Assembly (NCBI RefSeq): GCF_000276665.1
Contig: NW_004955438.1
Location: forward strand, 16,610,777-16,674,776
Source of the DNA: Chinchilla lanigera
Taxonomy: Eukaryota > Chordata > Mammalia > Rodentia > Chinchillidae
Direction: 5' to 3'
Length of the DNA stretch: 64,000 nucleotides
Shown: one piece after another, positions 24,989 through 36,734 of the stretch
Position numbering within the stretch: position 1 is the first letter of the stretch
How the letters are laid out: every line of letters begins with the position of its first letter
The notes under the pieces: generated by a model
Seen by the model: only the letters and a program-made list of their open reading frames with translations
What the model was told of the DNA's origin: nothing
Databases searched by the model: none
Program-made: the position numbers and the translations under genes

Positions 24989-25292
24989 CAGATGCTCCTG
25001 GACTGACAATGGGTCTACGTCCCGACTTTCAACATCTAAGTTGAAAACAGCACAGGCAATGCGCTAACCGCACCCTGCCTAACAAAGATCAGGGCCAGCA
25101 CGCAGCGCAGTGCCCTGGGGAGTCTCCCCCGGCTGGTCTCCCGCTCACAGGACTACATATTACTAGCCCGGAAGGAGCCAAATCCAAATCTGAAGGACGG
25201 TGACTACTAACTGTGCATCACTTTTACACCCGGGTAAAGTAAAAAAAAACCCTAAGCTGAAGCATCGTGAGTCGGGGGGAGTGGGATCTGTG
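24989..25292. mobile_element. Tigger-type DNA transposon fossil
   Basis: The left end, 'cagatgctcctggactgacaatggg', and the right end, 'gcatcgtgagtcggggg..gtgggatctg', are imperfect inverted repeats that match the Tigger-type terminal repeat. The middle ('gaaaacagcacaggcaatgc', 'accgcaccctgcctaac') is strongly diverged and carries no transposase frame. Confidence 0.6.
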
Positions 25293-25294
25293 TG

Positions 25295-26875
25295 TGCTAA
25301 ACACAGGGCTGAAAGTTGAAGTAAGTGAGACGTGGGGCCTCGTTTTGGCCCCAAGCTGGTGACGCAGGTCAGAGGGGGTGCGACGCCTGGGGCGCACGCC
25401 AGCCTGCTGGAGGCTCTGAGAGGGAGGCAGGCTGTGGGCACTGCGGCAGGGCAGGCACCTGGGGGCTGCAGCCAACAGTCAAGCCTGGCGTCCTCCATCC
25501 CTCAGCCCAAAGGACCTGTCCACTCCAGCCGGGGCTTGTCCCCAACACTGCCCCCTCAGTTGCCTGGAGGTTTCACAAGGGGAGCGGGTTGATTTGTTTT
25601 TATGGAATTCCTCACCCCTTGCCCAGGTCTGGCAAGATGGTGCCTAATAAATATGTTTCCGGGTAAATGACCCCCAATTTCTCCTTGGCTGCGGTGGATT
25701 CCGCCACTGGCGGGCACCTCCTTCCTCCAGGCCACTTCTTGGGTGTCTCTGTCCGGCCCCCACCACAGACGCTTCCTGGGCGAGGCTGAGGCCGTGCTGG
25801 GTGCAGGTGGCCTCTGAGGAAGCGGCACCCTGTCATGAAGCAGCTGTGCTCTTGATGGCCGGAAGGAAGGCACAGGACCACCTGGCGCCCCCCTGCACCG
25901 CCTCTGCACGGGCTTCCAGACGGGCACCTCCCTGGACTCCATGGGGGCCGGGGCCACCCTCGTTCCTGTGGAGATCTCTGGGCCCGAGATCCTGCCATCC
26001 TGCCTGGGACAGAGGTGAGTGTGAGAGTTTGTCCAGCCATATCCCTGGGGGGACAGGCCCGGGACACAGCCTCCCTCCCAGGGACCCACACTGGGTGCCT
26101 GCGTCCTCAGCTCCTGCCCCAGTGCACTCCGCTCCCTCGTGTGTTTACCCAGTGCCTCTGTGTGCAAATCAGTCTGCCAGCCCCACCAGACCTGCTCCAG
26201 GAAGGACTCGGACAGCTGCCACCATGGACATCCATGTCCCACTGGCCAGAGGACTCATGTGAAGACAGGGGTATGGCCTGCTCCCCACAAGCTTCCTTGG
26301 GCCCTTTCTTAACAGATAAAAAGGTGACAGGGAAAGCCAGGGGTGTGAAGTCAGAAGCCCCCCACCCCCAGGCTGTACTTCGTAAACCTCAGTCCAAGAG
26401 GTCCCCGGGGATGGGGCGGTCCCTGCTGTGTGAAACACTCCTCTGCCCCGCAGCTGCAGTGAGCATGGAGTGGTTGGAGGGTACCAGGGTGGGCTGGGTG
26501 TGAGAAAGATTTGGGGCGAATCTTGCTTCACGGCATGGGGTGGCCCTGGGGAGCGTCATTTACACACCTGGCCTCATTTCCTTCCCATGAGCGTGGAGAT
26601 AATACAGGCCTCTCGAGTGTTGCCCGGGTTGGGTAAGCTGGTCCCGCTGTGGTTGGGCGGGGATTGTTCTCCACGGTCCAAGTGCGGGAAGCCTGGGCTT
26701 CAGGGTGGCGACGCTGAGGGGAGGTGCAGCCCTTAAGGGGTGGCAGCCAGTGGAAGGTTACTGGGGTGCCGCTCTTGGAAGGAAGTAGCTCTCCTGAGAC
26801 CCCAGTGAGCTCCAGTGAGAGGACCGAGTAAGGAAGAGTGAGGCAGCCCCTCCTCAGCCCCTGGTCTTCTGTCTA
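25295..26875. other. Intron, no exon recognised
   Basis: G/C-rich with long but unrecognisable ORFs on both strands. No exon-like open frame with similarity to a known protein is seen. Confidence 0.4.
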
Positions 26876-26879
26876 ATAT

Positions 26880-27065
26880 GATGCAACCTCTTCCTGTCAC
26901 GTGCGTCCCACCATGGTGCCCTCTGCCAAGATGGGAGACAGTCGGGGGCCCTGCAGGAGTTGGCATCCTGCTGTTGGACCTTCTACCTCCAACACTGTGA
27001 TCTAAATAACCTCTTCTCTTTATAAGGTACCCAGCCTCTGCTCTTTCCTTATGGTAACAGAAAAC
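26880..27065 (+). mobile_element. MaLR LTR 3' part
   Basis: 'ccttctacctccaacactgtgatctaaataacctcttctctttataaggtacccagcctctg' and 'cttatggtaacagaaaac' match the 3' end of an MST/MLT1-type LTR. Confidence 0.6.
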
Positions 27066-27889
27066 AGAACCCCATATTCATTTAATAATTACTAATATTC
27101 TTTTCTTCTGTTGTTCTTGCAGCCATGCAACACCGAGATATTATCGTGGGTCTCTTCTCCTACTGCTTAATCAGAAGTGAGGGAGGCAGGAGCAGCATTT
27201 GTAGCGTGTGCTCTCTGTGGGATCAGTTCATCACGTACTCCTCTGCCTGCACTTGTTCACGGAGAGCCCCACGCCTCCTGCTTATGCTGAGCCAGGCTGC
27301 CGAGCCCTGCTCCGAATCCATCTGTCTCAGGTTTCTTGGTCCTGTCTTGCTTCTATGGTTTTTTTTTTCCTCGTTTGTAAAACAGATTCTAAATTCAAAG
27401 TGCTTCAAACAGCCAAATCTCACCACTGGAAGACAAGAGGTCAGTCTCGATTCCATTCTCTGGAGGTTGGGAAGATTGAAGCAAGAGCTATTGCTGGCCA
27501 AAGGAGGGACTTGGCCAAAGACACCCAGGAAGTAGACGGAGAGAGACAATCGCAATCAGAGGCTGCCCAGCCAGCCGGGTCTGTTTTCAAGATACACCTG
27601 GGGAAGCCCCGGACATGCGTGTGCAAGTGGCTTTGTTGAAACGAGCAGGTGAGCTTTGTCTCATTGAAGCAGAGGGCAGGGGCAATCTGACAACGGATCC
27701 TAGGGTGAGGTTTCGGCAGACTGGCTACTGGGTTCTACCTTTATCATCTCCCAAAAGGCGGGCACTCCAAGACAGACCCCTCCTCCTAGATGGAAGGTGC
27801 AAAGGGACTCCTGGGTGCTGGAAGTTTGAGGGGATCCCCAAGGCAGCCCCAGGAGTCGGTGCTGCAGTGGCGGTGAGGATGCAGTGGCC
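27066..27889. other. Intron, no exon recognised
   Basis: No gene or named repeat is seen. A splice-acceptor-like run ('ttcttctgttgttcttgcag') at about 27102-27121 is on the strand opposite to the gene and leads into no recognisable frame. Confidence 0.35.
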
Positions 27890-28380
27890 AGGGACCCTCA
27901 AACGCAGGAGCAAACCTGCTCCCTGAGGGTCAGGAGGGAGAATCTGCTCCAGGACTCAGCTCCCGGCTGGGAGATGGCCATCTTCTCCCTGGGTCTCCTC
28001 ATAGCTTCCTTCCTCTGCGTGGGTCTGTGTCCAAATTCCCGCTTCTTAGAGGGACATGGTCATATTTGGCTCAGCGCCCATCCTGCAGACCTCATTTTAA
28101 TTTAGCTGCCCCTTGAAAGCCCTATCTGCAGTTACACCAGGAGGTGCTGGGGGTTAAGACTTCAACATCTGAGTTTTGGCTTGTTTGTTTCTTTGTTTGT
28201 TTGTTTTTTGAGACAGGACCTTGCTATACCGTTCATGCTGGCACTGAACTCATTATGTAGCCTACACTGGCCTCAAACTTACAATCTTCCTGCCTCAGCC
28301 TCTGCTGTGCTGAGATTACAGGTGTGGGCCACCTCTCCCAGCAACGTAGGAATTTTGGAGGGCATATTTTAGCCAACAGC
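27890..28380 (-). mobile_element. MLT1-type LTR, antisense, split by a B1 SINE
   Basis: The left part shows 'cattttaatttagctgccccttgaaagccctatctgcagttac' and 'gtgctgggggttaagacttcaacatctgagttttgg'. The right part resumes with 'ggaattttggagggcatattttagcc'. A B1 element separates the two. Confidence 0.6.
28180..28346 (-). mobile_element. B1 SINE, antisense, nested in MLT1
   Basis: A T/G-rich head, then 'gagacaggaccttgctatac', two 'tggc.ctgaactcat/tggcctcaaactta' blocks (the B1 internal duplication), 'atcttcctgcctcagcctctg' and 'gagattacaggtgtgggccacc'. Flanks GAGTTTTGG (28171) and GAATTTTGG (28350) are a probable target duplication. Confidence 0.8.
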
Positions 28381-29648
28381 ACCGAGCATCTCATGTCCAC
28401 CGGTATCATACTTCAGCTCTCTGCTCTTAGCAACAGAAAGACATAGAGGATGGACACGGATAGAGAAAGCTTGAATGCACTGGCAACCCCAGGAGCTGAG
28501 TGACGCTACTGACCCTGGCACGTGGCAGGACAGCCCTCCTCTCAAGCACACGTAGCTCATTCACCCAGATAGACCGTAGCCTGGGCCGTGAGACCAACCT
28601 CAGCAAGGTGAAGGGAATTACACTTACATAACTAAACTAGAAGGCACAGCGGAAGGTCATTGGGGAAATCTCCCAAAACATGGAAGTTAAACTTATACTT
28701 CTAAGCCATCAGAGAGTCAAAGGGAAAGTCTCAAGAGAAAGTAGGGAATATTTTGAACTGAGAAAAAGTGAAAATACCAGTTATCGAAAAACGTTTTGAT
28801 GCAACAAAAGCAGTGCTTAGAGGAACCTTTATTGTATCAAATATATCAGAAAAAAAGAAGGACCTCAACTCCATAATCTAAGCTCTAGCTTTAAAAATGA
28901 GGAAGAAGATGGAGATTAAAACCAAGTAAGCAGAAGAAAGGAAATAATAAAGATGATAGAAGAAAATCAATGAAGTTAAAAGCAGGCACAACACGGAAAA
29001 TTAATCACCCCACAGATTAGTTCTTTGAAAAGATCAGTAAAGTGCATCGATCACCTTCTTGCCAGACAAAGCAAGAAAAGAGGAAACAGAAATTGTCAAT
29101 CATGGAGTGAAGAGGGGACAGTGCTACAGACATTACAACACTAAGGGAATGATAAGAGATTACTGGGATTATTGAAAACAACTCATATCCACAAATTCCA
29201 CAGTGTAAATGAAATGGACCCTTTCCCTGAAAAACACACACTGCCAGAATTTCCTGAAGAAGAAATGACAGACCAAGGAGTCTTTATAGCTACTAAAAAT
29301 TAAATCCAGGGATAAAAATCTCCTACTAAAGGAAATAAGCAAATGGTTTCAATGACAAATTCTACCAAAAATGTAAGAAAAAGCAACACCAAATCGACAC
29401 ACTCTCTTCCAGAAAATAAGAGGAAGAACACTTTCCAATCTGTTTTCTGTAGAACACCCGATAAATCACTTTAATGAAGCCAGCATTACTGAGCTACCAA
29501 AGTCAAAGATGTCACAAGACAATTAAACTGCGGATCAATTTCTCAACTGAGCAGAGATAAAAAGCCATTAACAGGATATCAGCAAACTGAACCCAACAAT
29601 GTATAAAAGGGACGGTGTAAGGCAGAATCAACATGCAAAAATCAATCA

Positions 29649-30225
29649 GCTGTTCTTCTAGGTATCTTCCCGAAAAAGTTAAAAACACCATATTACAGTG
29701 ATCTATGCACACCCGTATCTACAGCAGTACAGCTCACAACAGTTGAATCTCGGATACAGATATGAACATGAATATGCAAAAGCTGAGGACGGAGCTTAGC
29801 CAAAGCAATTTTGAAAAAGAAGAATAAATTTAGGGAACTCACACTACTTTATCTCAATACTGTATGTCCATCAACGGATGGATAAAGAAAATGTGGTATT
29901 TAAAAAGATGAACTTGAATCCTTTGTAGGACATGGTTGCACCTTGAAGTGAAATAAATCAGACACATGAGCTTAAATATTGTCTGGTTTCTCTTACATGA
30001 GAATAGCAAGTCATAGATAAAGAACAAAGTAAAAGATAGATAACAGGAAATACGGAGATAGAGCCTTCTCAACTGGGAAGAGGACCAGGAGATGGAGAGG
30101 GGTGGGAAGTGGAAGGAAAGGGAAGGGAATGAGAAAGGAAGGAAGACGTGTCACATACGTGCAGCGGTTTCACACAACCAGCGCAAACACTGTGTACTGT
30201 AAACGTGTACTAATATGAAAACAAA
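29649..30225 (+). mobile_element. 5'-truncated L1 3' fragment inserted into the older L1
   Basis: The 14-base sequence GCAAAAATCAATCA occurs at 29635-29648 and again at 30226-30239, exactly where the host ORF2 reads on. It is a target-site duplication. The insert carries the L1 3' region ('gtatctacagcagtacagctcacaac', 'ccatcaacggatggataaagaaaatgtgg'), a G/A-rich 3' UTR, and ends 'gtgtactaatatgaaaacaaa'. It also holds a 105-bp piece of ORF2 (29757-29861) that does not belong there. Confidence 0.75.
29757..29861 (+). repeat. 105-bp duplication, copy A
   Basis: By eye it differs from 31009-31113 at only two positions over 105 bases. It begins 'cagatatgaacatgaatatg' and ends 'atctcaatact'. Confidence 0.9.
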
Positions 30226-31008
30226 GCAAAAATCAATCAACATAATTCACACCAACAAACACGAGAAGAAACAACACGATTATATCAGCAGACACAGAAA
30301 AAGCACTTGATAAAACTAAACATCCATTCATCACAGAAACTCTTAGCAAAGTAAAAGTAGAAGGGAACTTCCTAAATTTGATGAAAAACATCTACAAATA
30401 AAACAGCCTCTAGCTGATGCCATACTTACCACTAAGAGAGTGAAGGTTTCCCCTTAAGATTTAGGGAATATGCAAGAATGTGTCATCCCAATATACCCAT
30501 TCAATATCACACTGGGAGTCTTAAATAGTGCAATAAAGAAAAAAAGAAAAGCACAGCTTTCTCACATACAACAAAGGCACAAAACTATCTCTGATTGTAG
30601 AAGATATTACTGTACAGAGACAAGCCCAAAGAATTCACACAGAGATCATATAACTAGTGAATGAGTCCTAAAAAGCCACAGACCACAGAGTCTATATTTA
30701 AAACATTAGCTGTATTTCTATATTCACTCAGTGAGCATTTGGAATTCAAAATTTAAAACTACCCTTTAGAATTACACCAAAGAATAAAATACTTAGTATA
30801 CATATAATGAAAAATGTGCACAGTCTGAATGATGCAAAAAAACAAACTGATAAAATAAAGCAAAGAAGATCTAAATAAACAGAGAAATTCTTTGGGCATA
30901 AACTATAAGAACTAATATTACTATGATGCAAATTCTTCCCAAATTGATGTGCAGATTCAATGCAATCCCAATGAAAACCCTAGCAGATATTTTTGAGAAG
31001 CCTCCAAG

Positions 31009-31113
31009 CAGATATGAACATGAATATGCAAAAGCTGAGGACAGAGCTTAGCCAAAACAATTTTGAAAAAGAAGAATAAATTTAGGGAACTCACACTACT
31101 TTATCTCAATACT
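31009..31113 (+). repeat. 105-bp duplication, copy B (native ORF2 position)
   Basis: This copy continues smoothly from ORF2 sequence on its left and into ORF2-like sequence ('ctatagagttattatgactcc') on its right. It is taken as the source. Confidence 0.85.
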
Positions 31114-31139
31114 TTCTATAGAGTTATTATGACTCCAGT

Positions 31140-31513
31140 GCCAGCAAAGGATAGGCAGAGAGGTTAATGGAACACACTCGAGCAGTGGGGGTGAACCTAT
31201 GGCACACATGTTTTTGTGTTTTTCTTTTAAGACAACAGATGTTAATGTATGAGTTGTTTTTTCTAAGCTAAACCCTCAGTACTGAGATTTAAAGATGGTG
31301 TTGGCACTTTGCGATGAATAGGTGGGGTGACCCCAAGGAAGAGAGACTAAGAAGATGCCAAGCAGCCCCCAGGGCCCCGCCCAGAGCAGGGACAAGACTG
31401 GCTCTCCAGACCTGCCTGCGACACAGGCAGGGCTTCTGCTAGCACCTTGGACATGTGGGTGCAGAAACTGTCCTCAGAAAGGGAGAAGTGATTTGCCCAA
31501 GCTGAGGTGGAAG

Positions 31514-31555
<42 letters not shown>

Positions 31556-32450
31556 AGCGCTCATGAGTATTGGGTGGAGACTGTAAAGAAAGAACTTCAT
31601 ATGCAATGGTGAATAGATCTTCCCAATCCACAGTCCCGCCTCCACTCGGAACCTGGTCTACTGGTGACAGGCCTAAGTGCCGGCTGGTGCCTGAGGCCTT
31701 GCAGTCCAAACATATGTCTACGTTGTGTCTGCACAGGCAAGACAAGAAGCAGGAAGAGAGAGGGGTGTCATGGGGTACAGAAGGAGAAGAGCAAGGAGGT
31801 GACCGGAACCAGCTCCAGAGAAAGAGGGATGGGCTAAGGTCAGTTCCAGTGACCCAAGAAATGGCAGTGTCCTAAGGTTGGGGGGCGGGCACTCCTTTAT
31901 CTACCAAGTGGACCGTCAGGTACGGGCAGCAGGACTTCGGGCATTTACAGGTCATCGGAGGAGCTCGGATGCCCACCAGTGGCAGCTGGGACACCCCACC
32001 GTGGAAAACCAGAGGGTCCCCTGAGACGGGCTCCTGGTCCCACTTGGGGGGCAACTGGGGTGCAGTGCAGGGCGGAGAGGCAGCTCCCACCAAGGCAGCT
32101 CCACTCTTAGGAAGAAGGGAGTCAGTAGGCCAAGCATGTTCCGGGAAGCCGAGCAATTCCTGCTGTTACACTCTGTCCCTGGGGGGCCCTAGGAAGGGGC
32201 CGGGAGAAGCGCTGGCAAACCCGGGTCTGAAGATGTCCCCTCAGGACAGCCACCGGATTTTCCCTGCGTTTCCCTCACTGGGGCTGCGGTTCACAGCAGT
32301 ACTCCCTGCACAGCATCAAAACCTGGCTGGCGCCAAGCTCCGGAGCTTTCAATTCAAAACAAGGCAGATGTAATAAAAACAAAAGTAAGACTGAGAGCTG
32401 CTCTGGGCCAGGCTGGTGCTGGGTGCCTTCGGGCACTGTGGTATTCTGCA
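31140..32450. other. Intron, no exon recognised
   Basis: No coding signal. It contains a GT microsatellite (31519-31550). Confidence 0.4.
31519..31550 (+). repeat. (GT)n microsatellite, about 16 units
   Basis: Uninterrupted GT run, followed by gcgcgagcgc. Confidence 0.95.
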
Positions 32451-32454
32451 TCAA

Positions 32455-32640
32455 CAATCCAAGGTGGGTACTAATCTCCAGGCGAGGAAACTGAGTCACA
32501 GTTGGAAAGGAACCAATGTGGGGAACTGGGGCTCAGAGAGGTATGGTCACTTCCTTGAGCTTGCACAGGCTGTAAGTAACCGATTAGGAACCGATCTCCA
32601 TGTCTGCCACTTCCAGACTGAATTCATAGCCCCACAGAGC
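32455..32640 (-). mobile_element. MIR SINE, diverged
   Basis: 'ggtgggtactaatctccaggcgaggaaactgagtcac', 'ggggctcagagagg' and 'cttgcacaggctgtaagtaaccgattaggaacc' match the inverted MIR core. An internal stretch is repeated or rearranged. Confidence 0.45.
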
Positions 32641-32659
32641 CCCACGCTAATTTATTCCT

Positions 32660-33060
32660 ACACTGACAAAATATTTACTATTCAATTACATTACATTATA
32701 CTATATTGATTGCATTATGTTGTCGTGTTACTTTATAATTAGCTGACACACTGTGTACTTGTCTTTCTTAGGAACCTTGAACTCTTTCTTATGATTATTA
32801 ATATGTATTAATTGTGCAAATTAATGAGTTTGTGACATTTCAATGCATGCGTATTTCCTACCTTGATGGCATCCACCCTCCTGAGTCCCTTCTCTCCAAC
32901 CTCTTCCTGTCCTCGTCCTTGTCTACAGGCACTGCAGATGCTTTAAGGGTACAGGCTAAGTCTAATTGCTCTTGGAGCCCCAGTGCCTAGCACATCTACT
33001 TACATAAGGTTGATGTTAAGAACACTGTATATTAAAAATGTTTACTAAATTGATGGCTAT
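32660..33060. other. A/T-rich stretch, probably LINE-derived
   Basis: 'attaattgtgcaaattaatgag', 'gtgacatttcaatgcatg' and 'catccaccctcctgag' recall old L1 3' sequence. 32950-33060 has an L2/MIR-like 'ccagtgcctagcacat' end. The assignment is weak. Confidence 0.3.
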
Positions 33061-34660
33061 GAATGGAGCCATCGGGCACAATCTACACATGCAGGAGGCA
33101 GCTCTGTCCAACAGGCTTAGAACACAGATGGACCCTGGAAAATGAAAGTATTTTTGGAAAACCTGAGACCATTACAGAATTAAGAGAAAAAAGCACTCCT
33201 TTTGAAACTGTTGCCATGGTAACTCAGCACAAAGGCAGTAGGCCAAAATGCCGTCTCGACAGAGTGCATCATCTTTGATTACCAAGGAGGAAGAGAACAT
33301 TTGCCCTGGCGAGACAGAAATGCTAGATGGCGGTGGTCCAGGCCCCCAGGACCCACCCCCCAGTGCAGCTCAGGGCCCACCATGAGAAGCTAGCACCCAT
33401 TGTCTTAGAGGAGACTGGCTGAGGACCTCAAAGAGGAAGAGCCAAGACCAGATGGCTCTCCCTTCTGGCGGCCCTGACCACAAACAAGTGGCCGTGGCCG
33501 TGGCCCTGGCCTCCAGTGGGTTGGGAGTTGGCTGGGCCTCCCCATAGGCTCAGCAAGCAGAGATCCTCCCATCTCTCTTGGCGTCATCAGCTTAGCAAGC
33601 ACAAGACAGTGGGGGGAATTTTAAAGTTTTCCCTTGGGGAAGAGTTGGCAAAGGCTGCCCCAAGTTAGCACCTGCTCTACCCCACTGAACTCCAGGGCAG
33701 CCCTGCAGGGACTCACTCACCTGCAGGCAGTCACCTTAGATTGCCTTTCCCCCGTGGAATAGAGTCTCGGGGAGCAGGTGATGGGCGGGAGACCCGACAG
33801 GTCAGGTGTTCATTCCTATTCAGAACAGACATTTTACTGAGCATCCGCCTCAGCCCTGGGGGACAGCTGGAAGGCAGAGGTACAAAGAGAACAGCATGTG
33901 ATCCCTGATTGGAACAGAGGAGAAGGAGCGGGAGGAGGAGGGCAGAGGGAGAGTGGAGAGAACAAAAGAAATGAACCGGAAATGGAGTTATTCTACCTGT
34001 GCCCTGGGATAAAGACCTCCCCAGGAGAGCCACCTCCCTATGTGGGGATCCTACGTGTTATTTTCTATCCTCCTTTCCTCTACTACAAAATCATTTTCAA
34101 GAATAATCACAACATGAAGCAAAAAGCCGACTCCCCACCAGAAGTGCACATCAGAGCTACAGAAGCCTGCTTCCTTCCAGCGCCTCCTCCAACCGCCAGG
34201 GCTTCACCCAGGAAAGCCGCAGCACTGGCCCACAGCATGGAGGTGGCTGTCCCTTGCTGACCTGAGCCAACATGGACACTTGTGGCCTCCCCTGCTGTTA
34301 TTTCTGCAAACCCATGTGGGTTGGAAGGCAGAAAAGAGCTGCCCCCTGCTGCCATCCGGGCAAGAGAGCTGTTGTGTTATGAATACGCCAGGCCGGGATC
34401 CACAAGGAGGCTGCAGCGCCACCGGCCCATCTGCCCTGACTGCACTGTCATCAGATCTGAATCCCAGCGTGGAGGGGACCTGCTGCGAAGGCAAGCACAG
34501 ATGGGAACGGACCAGTCACTCCTCAAAACAAAGCCACAGTCCTGCTCCGTGGTGGGTGGAGAGGGCTTTTGGAAGGGTAACTTCTTACACTTTTTTACTC
34601 TCCCTACCTGGTCCACCTACCAGATGTTTCACAGGCATCTGATGAAAAGATGAAAAGGTC
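33061..34660. other. Intron, partly unique sequence
   Basis: 33060-33300 surrounds the X-box and reads as unique. The remainder has no coding signal. Confidence 0.35.
33210..33223. promoter_or_regulatory. RFX X-box motif in the intron
   Basis: GTTGCCATGGTAAC matches the X-box consensus GTNRCC-N2-RGYAAC at every position and is almost palindromic. RFX-family factors bind such sites in ciliary, neural and MHC class II genes. A CTTTGATT (TCF/LEF-like) motif lies about 50 bp to the right. The surrounding 33060-33300 is not an obvious repeat. Confidence 0.55.
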
Positions 34661-34663
34661 CTC

Positions 34664-34664
<1 letters not shown>

Positions 34665-34700
<36 letters not shown>
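34665..34700 (+). repeat. (GT)n microsatellite, about 18 units
   Basis: Uninterrupted GT run after 'cctcttt'. Confidence 0.95.
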
Positions 34701-34702
<2 letters not shown>

Positions 34703-35654
34703 TCTGACACCAACCCCTATATGATTCTGAACAGTGCAGGACTGCACTGTCTCTTTGATCTTCTGTGCTTTGTACACAGTAGGTGCTCAGTAAGTGCCCA
34801 CTGGCTTGTCTGGACAACATCGAGCTCCTATGTTGCTCCCTCCATCGGTACCTGCCTACAGGGGAGAACCTTATCCTGGAAATGAGCTCGTAGGTTTCTC
34901 CGAGTGGATTTAGGGCAGAGAGGCAGAGAGGTGCAGGGCCCCTCATGAAAGGAGGTGCTTGAGTGTCCAGGGGAGAAGGCACCACTATGACCCTCATTTT
35001 AAAGCGATGTGGGTCTGTGGGGAATGCGGCTCCGAAGAGGTTTCCTGAGGACATGATTAGCACCACAGCTTGCAGGGAGCAAGGCAGTGAGATTTTCCTG
35101 AGAAGAGGAACATTTTCCCTTTCCCACTGGAAAAGACAGCACTGGTGTTCAAACCAGTGCAGAGACACATGTGGGTGGCTGGAATCTCCGCCTCAGCTTT
35201 TCCAACAGGCAGGGAGAACAGAGGGGTAGGTTAATCGAGAAAAACACAAAGAGCCGTGGGTCCTTTCCACTTGCTTGCTTCCTTGATCAACTGGGAGCCA
35301 TTGGAGATCGCAATCCTCCTCTTACAGTTCAGACAGAAGTGGGGCTCTGGGGTGCAGACACAGATGCGCTGCTTCTCTTCTTTCCCACTCTCTGTACCTA
35401 ACCTGTGGGACGATATCCCAGCTGCCGGGTTCAGGGTGACAAATGCACACAGCAGGCCCTTGACTGGAGCTGTGGGCGAGCCCAGAAGGGCTGTGGCTTC
35501 CAAATGCAAGCCTGGAGCTCAGGAGTTTGATGAACACCTCATTAAAGCAGAGTGTGATGGCTGAGAAAAAAGACAAGGTGTTGCAATAATTGTTCTCTGG
35601 AGGGTTCGAGAGAGAGCTGCGGGTTTGTGCTGAGGCGTGTATTTCCTTAGATCT
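34701..35654. other. Intron, no exon recognised
   Basis: A MIR-type 'acacagtaggtgctcagtaagtgcc' end is at 34773-34798. Nothing else is recognised. Confidence 0.35.
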
Positions 35655-35775
35655 TGCTCACCCAAGGTGTGGTACGTATGTAGCAGTTACACCGCGGTTA
35701 ACAAGTGTCACTTAAAAGCAAATGTGCTCAGCTGCACACGTACTCCTTAACTGAGCCTCTGGGGAATGCACCTAC
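35655..35775. mobile_element. Possible MER20-type fragment
   Basis: 'cacccaaggtgtggtacg', 'ggttaacaagtgtcac', 'aaagcaaatgtgctcag' and 'aactgagcctctgggga' loosely follow MER20 order. Confidence 0.3.
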
Positions 35776-36005
35776 TCCCGCAGCCGGACATTCGTCACAG
35801 GAGCTCTAACAGTGGCCCGAGGCTGTCCTGGTCAACACGTTTGCTACCTGTCATACTCTTAAACAGGTCGCTCCTTCAGTGAATGTGTGAGCTGAAATAG
35901 GTGGTGATGAGGCACACACCTTGTGACAGCTCGTAATAGCGCCTGACCTCTCCAACCATCCGAGGTGGGGGACGGGAGCTGGGCCATCGGTATTCTGATC
36001 AAGCT

Positions 36006-36330
36006 GATTAATTTTGATTGTCAACTTGATTGGATTGAGAAACGCCTAGGAAAGTAGGAAAGCACGCTTCAGGGTGTGTCTGTGAGGAGATTCCAGGCGT
36101 AATTGTCACATGGCCAGCAAAGGGGGAATTCACTGAGTGGGGCAGCACCATCCCACAGGCTGGGGACCCGGATGGAACCAAGGCAGGAGGAGGAGGCACC
36201 TGCACAGGCTGACTTGCTCCTTCTGCTGCCCAGCTGCTACGAGGGGAGAAAGGGGCTGCACCCTAGCCTCACGGGAGAGGAGGCGCCGAGCCTGCCCAAG
36301 AGGTGAGCAGGGGTCCTTCTGAGGACAGAG
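36006..36330 (+). mobile_element. MLT2-type ERVL LTR, sense
   Basis: 'aattttgattgtcaacttgattggattgag', 'cgcttcagggtgtgtctgtgagg' and 'ggcagcaccatcccacaggctggggacccggatgg' are 5' MLT2 LTR blocks. The 3' part is lost. Confidence 0.65.
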
Positions 36331-36334
36331 CACT

Positions 36335-36734
36335 GGAAGTCCGGACTCAAACATTCAAAATGCACTGCGTGTATGCAGCCTGACTGAAGTGGGGCTGGAA
36401 AGGTGTGTTGGGAACCTGGGGCCTGGAGACCTGGGACCAGAGTGGTGGCCCAAGGATGCAGTGCTTTATCCCATGGATCAGGGAGCAGGAGAAAGCTCCC
36501 TGTAGCCAAGCCAAGGCAAGGAAAATGTATCAGGAGGCAGCAGGAGGCCCCTTCGCCTACCCAGAGGCGCCTGCAGTGGTACTGGTGGGAGGGGTCCTGT
36601 CAGAGGGCTGCGTCGGTGTGTGAGAACTTGGGGACATGTGTGTGTTTCCATGTCAAGAAATCCCCTGCCCCATTAGGGTCCCCTGTGGGGACTGCTCCAA
36701 AAAGCTATGCTGGTCTGACAGGTGAGCCTGACAC
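36335..36734. other. Intron, no exon recognised
   Basis: Nothing beyond random ORFs. Confidence 0.35.

Larger units (their letters stand above)
28560..31135 (+). mobile_element. LINE-1 ORF2 remnant, sense, with a nested L1 fragment
   Basis: Blocks typical of L1 ORF2 are read left to right: 'gcagtgcttagaggaacc', 'tatcagcagacacagaaaaagcacttgataaaa', 'gatgccatacttacc', 'cattcaatatcacactggg', and 'gattcaatgcaatcccaatgaaaaccctagcag' at 30955-30990. The frame is broken many times, so no ORF2 protein can be made. It is interrupted at 29649-30225 by a second L1 fragment. Confidence 0.8.

Noticed and set aside
25556..26242. Minus-strand ORF of 228 codons in the intron
   Set aside because: Same strand as the gene but no similarity recognised, no clear exon borders, and competing ORFs on the other strand.
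27102..27180. Splice-acceptor-like run followed by an open frame on the plus strand
   Set aside because: It is opposite to the gene strand, has no matching donor with a recognisable exon, and the frame is short.
28560..31135. Possible intact LINE-1 ORF2
   Set aside because: Stops and frame changes occur throughout and no long ORF survives. It is a dead copy.
31519..31550. Repeated Thr-His or Cys-Val peptide ORFs over GT tracts
   Set aside because: They are translations of dinucleotide microsatellites, not proteins. The same holds at 11710 and 34665.
34340..34353. CTCF-like CTGCCCCCTGCTGC on the minus strand
   Set aside because: The last base of the core does not fit, and there is no supporting flank as in the pair at 11.6 and 12.5 kb.
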